Assembly: GCF_003324565.1 (NCBI RefSeq)
Contig: NZ_QOLA01000003.1
Coordinates: 496,001 to 560,000 of the forward strand
DNA: 64,000 bases
Direction: 5' to 3'
Source of the DNA: Streptomyces sp. SDr-06
GTDB taxonomy: Bacteria; Actinomycetota; Actinomycetes; Streptomycetales; Streptomycetaceae
Positions 1 to 9,036 of this stretch are shown here, piece after piece. A program made the position numbers and the translations under genes. A model generated the notes under the pieces. The model did no database searches. It saw nothing but the letters and a program-made list of their open reading frames with translations, and had not been told where the DNA came from. The stretch's first letter is position 1, and each line of letters opens with the position of its first letter.

Positions 1-329
1 ACGCGATCGGGCTGCTCAGCTCGTACTTCGCGTCCCGGCTGACCACGGTCGTCTTCAAAGGCCAGTCACGCGGCACCTTCGACCACTACTTCAACCTCTT
101 CCTCTCCCCGACCGACGTGCTGTTGTCGGTGCTCAAGGTGCTCATCTTCAGCGTGATGGTGATCCTGGCCCACTGCTACTACGGCTTCCGGGCCACCGGC
201 GGACCGGCCGGAGTCGGCGTCGCCGTGGGGCGCTCGGTGCGCAACGCGATCGTCCTGATCGCCGTCACGGACTTCTTCCTCTCCCTTGCCCTCTGGGGTG
301 CCACCACCACCGTGAAGGTGGCCGGATGA
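1..329 (+). CDS. YrbE/MlaE-family ABC permease, C-terminal part (5' end outside window)
   Basis: This is the last 108 residues of a membrane permease whose start lies left of the window; the frame begins at base 3. Two hydrophobic helices flank a short polar loop, the usual end of the MlaE/YrbE fold. In Mce systems a YrbE pair forms the inner-membrane channel powered by an MceG-type ATPase. Its stop codon overlaps the ATG of mceA (ATGA), and its position directly before mceA suggests the second (YrbE-B) of the usual pair. The first permease and the ATPase are not in view. Confidence 0.85.
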   Translation, partial: AIGLLSSYFASRLTTVVFKGQSRGTFDHYFNLFLSPTDVLLSVLKVLIFSVMVILAHCYYGFRATGGPAGVGVAVGRSVRNAIVLIAVTDFFLSLALWGATTTVKVAG

Positions 330-1579
330 ACCCGCAGGCCCTGCGCCGCAGGCTCGCCGGAGTCGTCTTCCTGCTGGTCCCGGCGCTGCTCGTGTGGCTC
401 TCGATCGCCGTGTACGACAAGGACTTCACCCCCTCGGACACCATCACCGTCGAAACGGGCAGCGTCGGCCACGAGATGCATCCGGGCGCCGAGGTGAAGC
501 TGCGCGGGGTCGTCGTCGGCGAGGTCCGCACCATCAGCGCGGACGGCGCGGGGGCGAAGCTGACCCTCGCCCTCCAGCCGGGCCGGCTGCGCCACATCCC
601 TGCCGATGTGCGGGCGCAGATGCTACCGACCACGCTGTTCGGCGAACGGTTCGTGGCACTCGTCCCGCCGCCGAACCCGTCCACGAGAGCGCTCTCGGCC
701 GATGCGACCATCCCGCAGGACCGGTCCCACGACGCCATCGAGCTGGAGCAGGTCCTCGACCACGTGCTGCCCCTGCTCTCCGCGGTCAAGCCCGACAAGC
801 TCTCGGCCACGCTCTCCGCCGTCGCCCAGGCGCTGCGCGGCCGGGGCACCCAGCTCGGCGACACCTTCGTCACCCTGGACGCCCACCTGAAGAAGTTCAA
901 CCCGGACCTGCCCACCCTCAACGCCGACCTGAAACAGCTCGTCAAGGTCTCCCGGACCTACAGCGACGCGGCCCCCGACATCCTGAGAGCGCTCACGGAC
1001 GCCACGACCACCACCGGCACCGTCGTCGACCAGCAGACCCAACTCCTGGGCGTCTACGGGCAGACGACGAAGACCGCCCAGGATCTGACGGCCTTCTTCC
1101 AGCAGAACAAGGACAACATCATCCGGCTGAGCGAGGTGAGCCGTCCCACCCTGGAGCTCCTCGCCCGGTACTCCTCGTCCTTCCCCTGCACCCTGCGCAC
1201 GCTGGCGGGGTTCGTGCCCGCGATGGACAAGGCGCTCGGCAAGGGCTCCGGGCAGCCCGGACTCCACGTCACCGTCAAGGCCGTGCCCTCCCTCGGCAGG
1301 TACGAAGCCGGGCGCGACACCCCCGCCTATACGGCGGGCGGGGGACCGCACTGCTACCCGGTGCCCTATCTGGGCGCCCCGCTCCCCGCCGAGAGCGCTC
1401 TCACGAACACCGCGGCGACCTCCGGCGCCGGGCTCGGGCTGGCGAACTCGCCGCAGGAGAACCAGCTGGTGAACGAACTGCTCGCGCCCGGCATGAAGCA
1501 GACACCGCAGTCCCTGCCGGACTGGAGCAGCCTGCTCGTCGGGCCCGCCCTGAGAGGGACGGAGGTGACCATCAAGTGA
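326..1579 (+). CDS. mceA: Mce family protein MceA
   Basis: First of six consecutive Mce proteins, 417 residues. A single N-terminal hydrophobic segment (about residues 10-28) anchors it, followed by the MlaD/Mce beta domain (about 35-115, with the LRGVVVGEVRTI stretch) and a long helical region that in this family builds a substrate tunnel. The ATG overlaps the stop of yrbE, and the TGA overlaps the GTG of mceB. Three copies of the GAGAGCGCTCTC palindrome lie inside it (685, 985 and 1391); two of them use the rare Arg codon AGA. Role by family: part of a lipid or sterol importer in the envelope; the substrate is unknown. Confidence 0.9.
   Translation: MNPQALRRRLAGVVFLLVPALLVWLSIAVYDKDFTPSDTITVETGSVGHEMHPGAEVKLRGVVVGEVRTISADGAGAKLTLALQPGRLRHIPADVRAQMLPTTLFGERFVALVPPPNPSTRALSADATIPQDRSHDAIELEQVLDHVLPLLSAVKPDKLSATLSAVAQALRGRGTQLGDTFVTLDAHLKKFNPDLPTLNADLKQLVKVSRTYSDAAPDILRALTDATTTTGTVVDQQTQLLGVYGQTTKTAQDLTAFFQQNKDNIIRLSEVSRPTLELLARYSSSFPCTLRTLAGFVPAMDKALGKGSGQPGLHVTVKAVPSLGRYEAGRDTPAYTAGGGPHCYPVPYLGAPLPAESALTNTAATSGAGLGLANSPQENQLVNELLAPGMKQTPQSLPDWSSLLVGPALRGTEVTIK
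685..696. promoter_or_regulatory. GAGAGCGCTCTC palindrome inside mceA (perfect)
   Basis: Perfect 12-bp palindrome within mceA. It is read as codons ACG AGA GCG CTC TCG, so it carries the rare Arg codon AGA. It matches the copies in the array upstream of the LacI-family gene at 33716-34741. Binding is inferred, not shown. Confidence 0.6.
985..996. promoter_or_regulatory. GAGAGCGCTCAC palindrome inside mceA (1 mismatch)
   Basis: One mismatch from the perfect palindrome. It is read as CTG AGA GCG CTC ACG and again uses AGA. It lies 300 bp after the first site. Confidence 0.5.
1391..1402. promoter_or_regulatory. GAGAGCGCTCTC palindrome inside mceA (perfect)
   Basis: Perfect copy, but in a different codon frame from the two upstream copies (GAG AGC GCT CTC, Glu-Ser-Ala-Leu). 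It is followed by ACG, as several array copies are. Confidence 0.6.
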
Positions 1580-2607
1580 AGCGCCGCAGCATCGCGGGAC
1601 CCCTCGTCAAATCACTGGTCTTCGTCCTGGTGACGGCGCTCGCGACCACCGTGCTCGCCCTGTCCATCGCCAACACCGGAGTCGGGGACACCCAGACGTA
1701 CCGGGCGCGCTTCACCGACACCACCGGCCTGATCGAGGGCGACAGCGTCCGCATCGCCGGGGTGAAGGTCGGCCAGGTGGACAGCGTGGAGGTCGTCGAC
1801 CGGCGGCTGGCCCAGGTCACGTTCTCCGTGCAGCGGGGCCGGTCCCTGCCGGGCACCGCCACCGCCTCGATCAAGTACCTCAACATGGTCGGCCAGCGCT
1901 ACGTCGAACTGGGCCGGGGCGCCGGCGCGCCCGGCGCGACCCTGGCGCCCGGCGCGACCATCCCGCTGGAGCGCACGACCCCCGCCCTCGACCTCACCCA
2001 GCTGTTCAACGGCTTCCAGCCCCTGTTCGAAGGGCTCTCGCCCAAGGACGTCAACCAGCTGGCGGGCTCCATCGTGCAGGTCCTCCAGGGCGAGGGCGGC
2101 ACGGTGGACAGCCTGTTGCGGCACATCGGTTCGCTGACCACGACCGTCGCGGCCAAGGACAAGGTCATCGGCGAGGTGATCTCGAACCTGAACACCGTCC
2201 TGACCACCGTCAACGACCGCGAGGCGGGCTTCAACGACCTGGTGGTCACGCTCCAGCGACTGGTCTCCGGGTTCGCGGGCGACCGCAAGCCGCTCGGCGA
2301 GGCCGTCGCCGCGATGGGCGATCTCACCACGGTCACCGCCGGGCTCTTCCAGGACGGCAGGGCGCCGCTGAAGGAGGACATCAAACAGCTCGGGCGGCTG
2401 TCCTCGCACCTCGCTGAGAGCGCTCCCCAGGTCGAGAACTTCCTGCGCAGAACCCCCGACAAGATGCGGGCCCTCACCCGGACCGCGTCCTACGGGTCCT
2501 GGCTCAACCTCTACCTCTGCGAGGCCAAGGTGGCCGGCGTGAAGACCGAGGACGGCAGCGCGCCGCCCACCGGAATCCCGGTCAGCGAATCGAGGTGCCA
2601 AGGATGA
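1576..2607 (+). CDS. mceB: Mce family protein MceB
   Basis: 343 residues, starting at a GTG that overlaps the mceA stop (GTGA) with a GGAGG ten bases upstream; the same frame is open far upstream, but that part is only a shadow of mceA. One N-terminal membrane helix is followed by the Mce domain with the typical RIAGVKVGQVDSV strand (about residues 55-70) and a helical C-terminal half. It is translationally coupled to mceA and mceC, so the six Mce subunits are probably made in equal amounts. One palindrome copy lies at 2416. Confidence 0.88.
   Translation: MKRRSIAGPLVKSLVFVLVTALATTVLALSIANTGVGDTQTYRARFTDTTGLIEGDSVRIAGVKVGQVDSVEVVDRRLAQVTFSVQRGRSLPGTATASIKYLNMVGQRYVELGRGAGAPGATLAPGATIPLERTTPALDLTQLFNGFQPLFEGLSPKDVNQLAGSIVQVLQGEGGTVDSLLRHIGSLTTTVAAKDKVIGEVISNLNTVLTTVNDREAGFNDLVVTLQRLVSGFAGDRKPLGEAVAAMGDLTTVTAGLFQDGRAPLKEDIKQLGRLSSHLAESAPQVENFLRRTPDKMRALTRTASYGSWLNLYLCEAKVAGVKTEDGSAPPTGIPVSESRCQG
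2416..2427. promoter_or_regulatory. GAGAGCGCTCCC palindrome inside mceB (1 mismatch)
   Basis: Read as GAG AGC GCT CCC (Glu-Ser-Ala-Pro), the same frame as the copy at 1391. It has one mismatch to the perfect palindrome. Confidence 0.5.
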
Positions 2608-3686
2608 GGCTTCCGCTGCCGCGCCGCTTGCGGGCCCCGCACCTGCCGCGCCCCGCCCTCGGGCGCCCCCGCCTCAAGCCGATGAAGGAACGCAACCCGG
2701 TCGCCGTCAGCCTGGTGGGGCTGCTGGTCCTGGCCCTGGTGGGCATCGCCGCCTACCACGCGGACTCCCTGCCGCTCATCGGCGGCGGCACGACCTACAG
2801 CGCCGATTTCTCCGAATCCGCCGGGCTGCGCGACGGCGACGAGGTGAGGATCGCCGGGGTCAAGGTCGGCGAGGTCAGCGGGGTCTCGCTCGACGGAGCC
2901 AAGGTGAAGGTCACCTTCAAGGTGAAGCACGCCTGGATCGGCGACGCCTCGACCGCCGCCATCGCCATCAAGACCCTGCTCGGCGAGAAGTACGTGGCCA
3001 TCGACCCGCTCGGCACCGGCGAGCAGGACCCGGACAGCCGCATCCCGCTGGCCCGCACGACCTCGCCGTACGACGTCACCCAGGCCTTCGAAGGACTCAG
3101 CAACACGGTCGGCGCGATCGACACCTCCCGGCTCGCCAAGAGCTTCGAGACGATCTCCGACACCTTCAAGGACTCGCCCCCCGACGTCCGTACGGCGGTG
3201 TCCGGTCTGGCGGCCCTGTCGAAAACGGTCTCCGAGCGCGATGCCCAGCTGGCCCAACTCCTCAAGGGGAGCGAGCAGTTGACGAAGACGCTCGCCGGCA
3301 AGAAGAGCAGCTTCGAGACCCTCATCGACGACGGCGGACTGCTGCTCGGCGAGCTCAAGCAGCGCCGCGACGCCATCCAGGCCCTCCTCACCGGAACCCG
3401 CGCACTCGGCACCCAGCTCACCGGTCTCGTCAAGGACAACTCCGCCCAACTGAAGCCCACCCTGACCGCGTTGGGGCGCGTCACCGATGTCCTGGTCAAG
3501 AACCAGCAGGGCCTCGACCGCACGCTGGCCCTGGCCGGGCCCTACTACCGGCTCATCGGCAACACCCTCGGAAGCGGCCGCTGGTTCGACAACTACCTGT
3601 GCGGACTCGTCCCCAGGAACTATCTGCCGGCCAAGTCGCTGCCGCGGACCGGCTGCATGCCGCCGAAGAACGGAGGCTACCCATGA
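2604..3686 (+). CDS. mceC: Mce family protein MceC
   Basis: 360 residues. I chose the ATG that overlaps the mceB stop (ATGA) with GAGG eight bases upstream; a GTG nine bases earlier is possible. The N-terminus is unusually rich in Arg and Pro (about 25 residues) before the membrane helix (about 35-52), then comes the Mce domain with RIAGVKVGEVSGV, then the long helical region. It is part of the same coupled operon and has the same inferred role as an envelope tunnel subunit. Confidence 0.88.
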   Translation: MRLPLPRRLRAPHLPRPALGRPRLKPMKERNPVAVSLVGLLVLALVGIAAYHADSLPLIGGGTTYSADFSESAGLRDGDEVRIAGVKVGEVSGVSLDGAKVKVTFKVKHAWIGDASTAAIAIKTLLGEKYVAIDPLGTGEQDPDSRIPLARTTSPYDVTQAFEGLSNTVGAIDTSRLAKSFETISDTFKDSPPDVRTAVSGLAALSKTVSERDAQLAQLLKGSEQLTKTLAGKKSSFETLIDDGGLLLGELKQRRDAIQALLTGTRALGTQLTGLVKDNSAQLKPTLTALGRVTDVLVKNQQGLDRTLALAGPYYRLIGNTLGSGRWFDNYLCGLVPRNYLPAKSLPRTGCMPPKNGGYP

Positions 3687-4840
3687 GCCGGCGACGCGCT
3701 CTCACGATCGTCCTGGCCCTCGCGGTGATCGCCGCCACGGTCGTCGGAGCGCTGCGCGTCCTCGCCGACTCCGGGGGCAAGCGCATCACCGCCTACTTCG
3801 ACCACGCCGTCGGCATCTACCCCGGCTCGGACCTGCGGATCCTCGGCGTCAAGGTCGGCGAGGTCGACTCGGTGACGCCCCAGGGGCAGCACGTCAAAGT
3901 GGTGGTGACGCTGGACCGGGGCGTACGGGTGCCCAAGGACGCGCGGGCCGCCGTCGTCTCGCCCAGCGTCGTCGCGGACCGCTACGTCCAGCTCGCCCCG
4001 GCCTACACCGGGGGCCCCGAGATCGCCGACCGGGCCGAACTGCCCGCCTCCCGCAACGCCACCCCGGTGGAAGTGGACCAGCTCTACGCCTCCCTCACCG
4101 AACTCAGCAAGTCCCTGGGCCCCGGCGGAGTGAACGCGACGGGAGCGCTCTCAGGGCTCCTGGACACCGGCGCCAAGAACCTGGGCGGCAACGGCGCCGC
4201 GATCGGCGACTCCATCGAACAGTTCGGCAAGGCGGCCAAGACCCTGGACGGCAGCAGCGCGCACCTCTTCACCACGCTCTCCTACCTCCAGACCTTCACC
4301 ACCCTGCTGAAGAACAAGGACGGCGCGGTACGCGACGCACAGAACAAACTCGCCGACGTGACCTCGTTCTTCGCCGACAACAAGGACAACCTCGCGGGCG
4401 CGCTGAAGGAACTCGGCACCGCGCTCGGCAACGTCAAGACCTTCATCCGGGACAACCGCGCCGGCCTCAAGGCCGAAGTCGACAAGCTCGCCCCGCTCAC
4501 CCAGATCCTCGTCAACCAGCGGGCCTCCCTCGCCGAGGCCCTGGACACCGCGCCCCTGGCCGCCGGGAACACGCTCAACGCCTACGACCCGGCGCACCGC
4601 ACCCTCGACGGCCGCGCCAACATCAACGAGATCAGCATGGGCGGCGACATCGTGACCCCCCTCAACCCCGCCGTGGCGGGCGGCGCGGGTCTCGTACCGG
4701 TGCCGCAAGCCCGGCTGAGAGCGCTCCCCGCGCTCCCCCTGCCCCCCGTCGGAACCGTGTACGGGACGGCGGCCGACGGCGCGATTGACGCGACCGGGCC
4801 GTCCGGGGATCCCGCTGCCACGAACGGAGGCCGCGGATGA
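3683..4840 (+). CDS. mceD: Mce family protein MceD
   Basis: 385 residues from an ATG overlapping the mceC stop, with CGGAGG nine bases upstream. It has an N-terminal membrane helix (about residues 6-24), an Mce domain with RILGVKVGEVDSV, then helices and a low-complexity Ala/Pro-rich tail. Two palindrome copies lie inside (4141 and 4717), the second again using AGA in CTG AGA GCG CTC. It is followed by mceE with an ATGA overlap. Confidence 0.88.
   Translation: MSRRRALTIVLALAVIAATVVGALRVLADSGGKRITAYFDHAVGIYPGSDLRILGVKVGEVDSVTPQGQHVKVVVTLDRGVRVPKDARAAVVSPSVVADRYVQLAPAYTGGPEIADRAELPASRNATPVEVDQLYASLTELSKSLGPGGVNATGALSGLLDTGAKNLGGNGAAIGDSIEQFGKAAKTLDGSSAHLFTTLSYLQTFTTLLKNKDGAVRDAQNKLADVTSFFADNKDNLAGALKELGTALGNVKTFIRDNRAGLKAEVDKLAPLTQILVNQRASLAEALDTAPLAAGNTLNAYDPAHRTLDGRANINEISMGGDIVTPLNPAVAGGAGLVPVPQARLRALPALPLPPVGTVYGTAADGAIDATGPSGDPAATNGGRG
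4141..4152. promoter_or_regulatory. GGGAGCGCTCTC palindrome inside mceD (1 mismatch)
   Basis: One mismatch, at the second base, from the perfect palindrome. It is read as GGA GCG CTC TCA and so carries the rare Ser codon TCA. Confidence 0.45.
4717..4728. promoter_or_regulatory. GAGAGCGCTCCC palindrome inside mceD (1 mismatch)
   Basis: Read as CTG AGA GCG CTC CCC; AGA is a very rare codon in these genes. One mismatch to the perfect palindrome. Confidence 0.5.
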
Positions 4841-5967
4841 AGGCGCGCCTCACCCGGCGGGCCGGGGCCGCGGCGGGCGCCGGGGCCGCGGCCGTCCTCG
4901 CCCTGGCCCTCACCCTCGGCAGCTGCTCGATGCCGTCCTTCTCCGGGATCGACCAGCTTCCCCTGCCCGGCGGCGCCGACCTCGGCAGCCACCCGTACGA
5001 CATCACCGCCGACTTCGCCGATGTCCTGAGCCTGGTTCCGCAGGCCGCGGTGAAGGTCAACGACGTCGCCGTCGGCCGCGTCACCAAGGTGGCCCTCGCC
5101 CCCGACGGCTGGTCCGCCCAGGTCACCATGCGGATCAGGGGAGATGTGAAGCTGCCCGCCAACGCGTACGCCCAGCTGGAACAGTCCAGCCTCCTGGGCG
5201 AGAAGTTCGTCCAGCTGTCCGCGCCGGCCAAGGAGAACAAGGAGACGGCCCAGGGCCGCCTGGGCCCCGGCGCCGCGATCCCGATCGCGCGGACCAACCG
5301 CAACCCCGAGGTCGAGGAGGTGCTGGGAGCGCTCTCCATGCTGCTCAACGGCGGCGGCGTCAACCAGCTCAAAACGATCACGACCGAGCTCAACAAAGCG
5401 ATCGGCGGTCGCGAGCCCGAGGTCCGCTCCATGCTCCAGCGCGTCAACACCCTGGTCACCGACCTGGACGGCCACCGCGGCGACATCACCGACGCGCTCG
5501 ACGGGGTCAACCGGCTCTCGGCCACCCTCGCCACCCGCAAACAGCAGGTCGGCACGGTCCTCACCGGGCTCTCCCCCGGCCTCAAAGTCCTTGAGGACCA
5601 ACGGGGTTCACTGCTCACGATGCTCAGGTCGCTCGACACCCTCTCCACGGTCGCCGTCTCGACGATCAACAAGAGCAAGGACGACATGGTGGCCGATCTA
5701 CAAGCGATCGCACCGACCCTCAAGGCGCTGGCCGACTCCGGCAAGGACCTGCCCGACTCCCTCCAGGTCCTGGTCACCTATCCGTTCACCGACGAGGTGC
5801 TGCGCGGCATCAAGGGCGACTACCTCAACGTCTACCTCGACGTGACGGCCGCCCCCGGCACCCAGGTCATCCCGCCGCTCACCACACCCCCCGCGGCGCG
5901 GGTGCCCACGACGCGGCAGGCGCCGCTCGGACTGCCGCCGGTCGGCGGCACCGGAGGGGTGCACTGA
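4837..5967 (+). CDS. mceE: Mce family lipoprotein MceE (LprK-like)
   Basis: 376 residues. The N-terminus is a lipoprotein signal: positively charged start, hydrophobic run, then a lipobox LGSC with Cys near residue 30. The fifth Mce protein of such operons is normally the lipoprotein, which supports calling the six genes A to F in order. The Mce domain follows, with a diverged KVNDVAVGRVTKV strand. A palindrome copy lies at 5325. The TGA shares one base with the ATG of mceF. Confidence 0.9.
   Translation: MKARLTRRAGAAAGAGAAAVLALALTLGSCSMPSFSGIDQLPLPGGADLGSHPYDITADFADVLSLVPQAAVKVNDVAVGRVTKVALAPDGWSAQVTMRIRGDVKLPANAYAQLEQSSLLGEKFVQLSAPAKENKETAQGRLGPGAAIPIARTNRNPEVEEVLGALSMLLNGGGVNQLKTITTELNKAIGGREPEVRSMLQRVNTLVTDLDGHRGDITDALDGVNRLSATLATRKQQVGTVLTGLSPGLKVLEDQRGSLLTMLRSLDTLSTVAVSTINKSKDDMVADLQAIAPTLKALADSGKDLPDSLQVLVTYPFTDEVLRGIKGDYLNVYLDVTAAPGTQVIPPLTTPPAARVPTTRQAPLGLPPVGGTGGVH
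5325..5336. promoter_or_regulatory. GGGAGCGCTCTC palindrome inside mceE (1 mismatch)
   Basis: One mismatch to the perfect palindrome; read as CTG GGA GCG CTC TCC. Confidence 0.45.
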
Positions 5968-7256
5968 TGCTGACGACGGCGACCAGACTCAAGAACCTGG
6001 CGTTCCTCGTGATCGGGGTGCTCGTCCTCGGGTACACCGGGTTCCGGTACGCGGACGTCGGCCACTACGTCGGCATCCGCGACTACTACACCGTGAAGGT
6101 CCATCTCGCCGAGACCGGTGGCCTGTTCACCCACTCCAACGTCACCTACCGGGGCGTGTCGGTGGGCCGTGTCGGACCCATCGGGCTCACCGACGACGGG
6201 GTCGTCGCCGAGCTCCACATCGACAACGCGGCCCCGCCCATCCCCACCGCCCTGCAAGCGGTCGTGGCCAACCTGTCCGCCGTGGGCGAGCAGTACATCG
6301 ACCTTCGGCCCACCTCCGCCGGGGCGCCCTACCTGGGCGACGGCGGCGAGATCCAGCAGAGCGACACACGCACCCCGGCGCCCGTCACCACCGTGCTCAC
6401 CAGCGTCAACGACCTTGCCGCATCCGTGCCGCTGGACTCGCTTCGCACCGTCGTCGACGAGTTCGGCAAGGCCTTCGAAGGGCGCGGCAAGGACCTCCAG
6501 GTGCTCCTCGACAACGGCACCGACTTCGTGAAGGCGGCCGACAAGGCGCTGCCGAGCACGACCACCCTGCTCGCCGACGGACAGACCGTCCTCACCACCC
6601 AGGCCGAGGAGGGCCACGCCATCGAGACCTTCGCCTCCGGGGCGCAGCGCCTGGCCGCCACCCTGAAGGGCTCGGACGCCGATCTGCGCCGGCTGATCGC
6701 CGCCGCGCCGGATGCCGCGGGGCAGCTCAGCGGGCTGCTCAGGGACCTGAACCCGCAGATCAGCGTGGTGCTCGCCAACCTGCTCACCACGGCCGACATC
6801 GCCGTCACCCGGCAGCGCGGCATCAAGGAACTCCTGGTGAAACTACCGCCGTTGGCGGCCGCCGGGGCCACCGCCATCGACGCGAAGGGCGCCAACCTGG
6901 GCATGGCGGTCACGTTCTTCGCGCCGCTGCCGTGCACCGACGGGTACGGCGGCACGGTCTACCGCAACGGCCTCGACACCCTCGACACGCCGACCCTCAA
7001 CACCAAGGCGAGATGTGCCGCGCCCGCGAGCAGCGGTCGGGACGTGCGCGGCTCGGCGCACGCGCCGACCGGCGGCCCCCTGCCCGCACCGGCCCAGCCG
7101 GGCGCCCTGCCGCCTGCCCCGTCCGCCGCGCCCGCGGCCCCGCCCTCGGCGCTGCCGGGCGCCCTGTCCCTGCCCGCGCTGCCCGACGCCGGACCGTCGG
7201 ACCTGGCCGGGCTGCTCGGCCTGACCCCCGCCACCGGAAAGGACGTACGCCCGTGA
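5967..7256 (+). CDS. mceF: Mce family protein MceF
   Basis: 429 residues, last of the Mce set; its ATG shares its first base with the mceE stop. One N-terminal helix (about residues 10-28), the Mce domain with TYRGVSVGRVGPI, a helical region and a long Pro/Ala-rich tail (from about residue 350), which is typical of MceF in actinobacteria. Its stop overlaps the GTG of the first Mce-associated gene. Confidence 0.88.
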   Translation: MLTTATRLKNLAFLVIGVLVLGYTGFRYADVGHYVGIRDYYTVKVHLAETGGLFTHSNVTYRGVSVGRVGPIGLTDDGVVAELHIDNAAPPIPTALQAVVANLSAVGEQYIDLRPTSAGAPYLGDGGEIQQSDTRTPAPVTTVLTSVNDLAASVPLDSLRTVVDEFGKAFEGRGKDLQVLLDNGTDFVKAADKALPSTTTLLADGQTVLTTQAEEGHAIETFASGAQRLAATLKGSDADLRRLIAAAPDAAGQLSGLLRDLNPQISVVLANLLTTADIAVTRQRGIKELLVKLPPLAAAGATAIDAKGANLGMAVTFFAPLPCTDGYGGTVYRNGLDTLDTPTLNTKARCAAPASSGRDVRGSAHAPTGGPLPAPAQPGALPPAPSAAPAAPPSALPGALSLPALPDAGPSDLAGLLGLTPATGKDVRP

Positions 7257-7759
7257 TCGCGCTCTCTGGCGGCCCCCGGCTCCGCCGCAGCCTCGTGGCG
7301 GTGGCCCTCACCGCCTCGGCCGCCTTCTGCGCGTGCGCGGGATGGACGTACCTCGCGGCGCGCAACGACTCCACGCTCGCGTACGCCGCCGCGCGCGACG
7401 CCGCGCTGACGGCGGGCCGCAGTCGGATCGCCGCGCTCTCCACCCTGGACGCCGCGCACCCGGACGCGGCCCTGCGCAGCTGGCTCGACGCGTCGACCGG
7501 CCCCCTCCACGACGAGCTCCGCCGGACGGGCGCGGGCAAACCGACGACGTCGGCGCGCGGCAGCGTCACGGACGCCGCCGTCACCGAACTCGACGACCGC
7601 TCCGGTACGGCCAAGCTCATCGCGACGGTGCAGGTGCAGCTCACCCCGGCGGGCGGCGCCACCACCACCGACCGCAAACGGTTCGAGGCGGCCCTCGAAC
7701 GCACCGCGTCCGGCTGGAAGGTGAAGGCACTCGGCGCGGTCCCGGTCACCGCACCCTGA
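7253..7759 (+). CDS. Mce-associated membrane protein (1)
   Basis: 168 residues, starting at a GTG that overlaps the mceF stop. One membrane helix (about residues 12-32), then a small alpha+beta domain with the stretch DAAVTELDDRSG, shared with the gene at 8478. This is the layout of Mce-associated (Mas) proteins, thought to stabilise Mce complexes. A poor palindrome match (GATCGCGCTCTC) sits at its start codon. Confidence 0.75.
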   Translation: MIALSGGPRLRRSLVAVALTASAAFCACAGWTYLAARNDSTLAYAAARDAALTAGRSRIAALSTLDAAHPDAALRSWLDASTGPLHDELRRTGAGKPTTSARGSVTDAAVTELDDRSGTAKLIATVQVQLTPAGGATTTDRKRFEAALERTASGWKVKALGAVPVTAP

Positions 7760-7783
7760 CCCCGGACCGAAGGGAGAAGCAGC

Positions 7784-8431
7784 GTGAGCACAGCCGATCT
7801 GAAACCGGCATCCGAGCCGGAGCCCGCCCAGGACGCGGCCCCTGGGAGCGACGGCGCGACGGACGACGAGGAAACCGTCGGTACAACGCCCGGCGAGCAG
7901 CACCCCGACGCGCCCGAAGCGGCTCCCCCCAGCCGTCGCCCGCGCCGCGCTGTACTCCTCGCCTGCGTCCTGGTCCTCCTCCTCGCCGGGGCCGGACTGC
8001 TGTATCAGGCACGCCAGTTGACCACCACGGCGGCCGCGCGCAATCACGCGCTCAGTGACTCCGCCGCCACCACCCGCGTCGTCGGCGACGTCAGCAACAC
8101 GCTCGGCAAGGTGTTCTCGTACGAGCCGCAGGACACGCGTGCCACCGAGGACGCGGCACGCGAACTGCTCGGCGGGCGCGCAGCCGGTCAATACGCCGCG
8201 CTCTTCGGCGCGTTGAAACAACGGGTCGCCGAGCAGAAGCTCAGCCTCACCACCCACGTGGTACGCGCCGGGGTCACCCGGCTGACCGGTGACCGGGCCG
8301 AGCTGCTCGTATTCCTCGACCAGCGGGCCCGGCGCGACACGCAGCCCGCCACCAGCGCCGCCGCCCAGCTCGCTGTCACGGCCCAACTCACCGACGGGCA
8401 CTGGCAGATCACCGACATCCGAGCCCGTTAG
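7784..8431 (+). CDS. Mce-associated membrane protein (2)
   Basis: 215 residues from a GTG with a GGGAGAAG ribosome site. An acidic, Pro/Ala-rich cytoplasmic N-terminus (about 60 residues) precedes one membrane helix and a periplasmic domain of the Mce-associated type, containing LVFLDQRARRDTQP. The related stretch LVYADQSSTRTSGK occurs in the protein at 9037, so the two look like paralogues alternating with the pair at 7253 and 8478. Confidence 0.75.
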   Translation: MSTADLKPASEPEPAQDAAPGSDGATDDEETVGTTPGEQHPDAPEAAPPSRRPRRAVLLACVLVLLLAGAGLLYQARQLTTTAAARNHALSDSAATTRVVGDVSNTLGKVFSYEPQDTRATEDAARELLGGRAAGQYAALFGALKQRVAEQKLSLTTHVVRAGVTRLTGDRAELLVFLDQRARRDTQPATSAAAQLAVTAQLTDGHWQITDIRAR

Positions 8432-8477
8432 GGCGCGCCCGCAGCCGCCGGGCCCTGCGAGAGGGATCACGAAGAAC

Positions 8478-9005
8478 ATGGCACGCATGACGACCCAGCC
8501 CCTGCTCGTCGCCGCGATGGTGCTCACCCTGCTGGCGGGCGGCGTGGCGGTGTGGGCGGGCTGGTCCTGGTACGGCGCGGCGCACGACGACTCCGTCGCG
8601 TACGCCACCTCGCGCGACAGGGTCCTCGCGGCCGGAGAGCAGGCCGTGCAGAACCTCTCCACGCTCGACCACAAGGACCTGGCCCACGGCCTCGACCTGT
8701 GGCAGGACTCCACGACCGGTGACCTGCGCCAGCAACTGGCCGACGGGCGTGGCGAGTTCGAGAAACAGGTGCGGCAGGCGCAGACGGTGACCACCGCCAA
8801 GGTGCTCGACGGCGCCGTCACTGAGCTCGACGACCGGGCGGGTCGCGCCCGGGTGATGGTGGCGCTGCGGATCACGGTGACCGCGCCGAAGCAGCAGTCC
8901 GCCGCCAAGGACAGCCGCATGCTCGGCGAACTGACCCGTACGCCCGCCGGCTGGAAGCTCAGCGCGCTCGGCCAGGCGCCGGTCGGCAATAGCGCGGCCA
9001 ACTGA
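8478..9005 (+). CDS. Mce-associated membrane protein (3)
   Basis: 175 residues. I chose the first ATG after the previous stop; a second ATG nine bases on is also possible. The N-terminal helix (about residues 8-28) ends in WAGWSWYGAAHDDS and resembles the protein at 7253, including AVTELDDRAGRA. It has the same inferred role in the Mce complex. Confidence 0.72.
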   Translation: MARMTTQPLLVAAMVLTLLAGGVAVWAGWSWYGAAHDDSVAYATSRDRVLAAGEQAVQNLSTLDHKDLAHGLDLWQDSTTGDLRQQLADGRGEFEKQVRQAQTVTTAKVLDGAVTELDDRAGRARVMVALRITVTAPKQQSAAKDSRMLGELTRTPAGWKLSALGQAPVGNSAAN

Positions 9006-9036
9006 CACCCCACCGAACCCGGACAGGAGTCCGCCC

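Noticed and set aside
6959..9013. Long open frame on the - strand across the Mce-associated genes
   Set aside because: It is antisense to four well-supported genes with ribosome sites and family motifs; long antisense frames are common in high-GC DNA.
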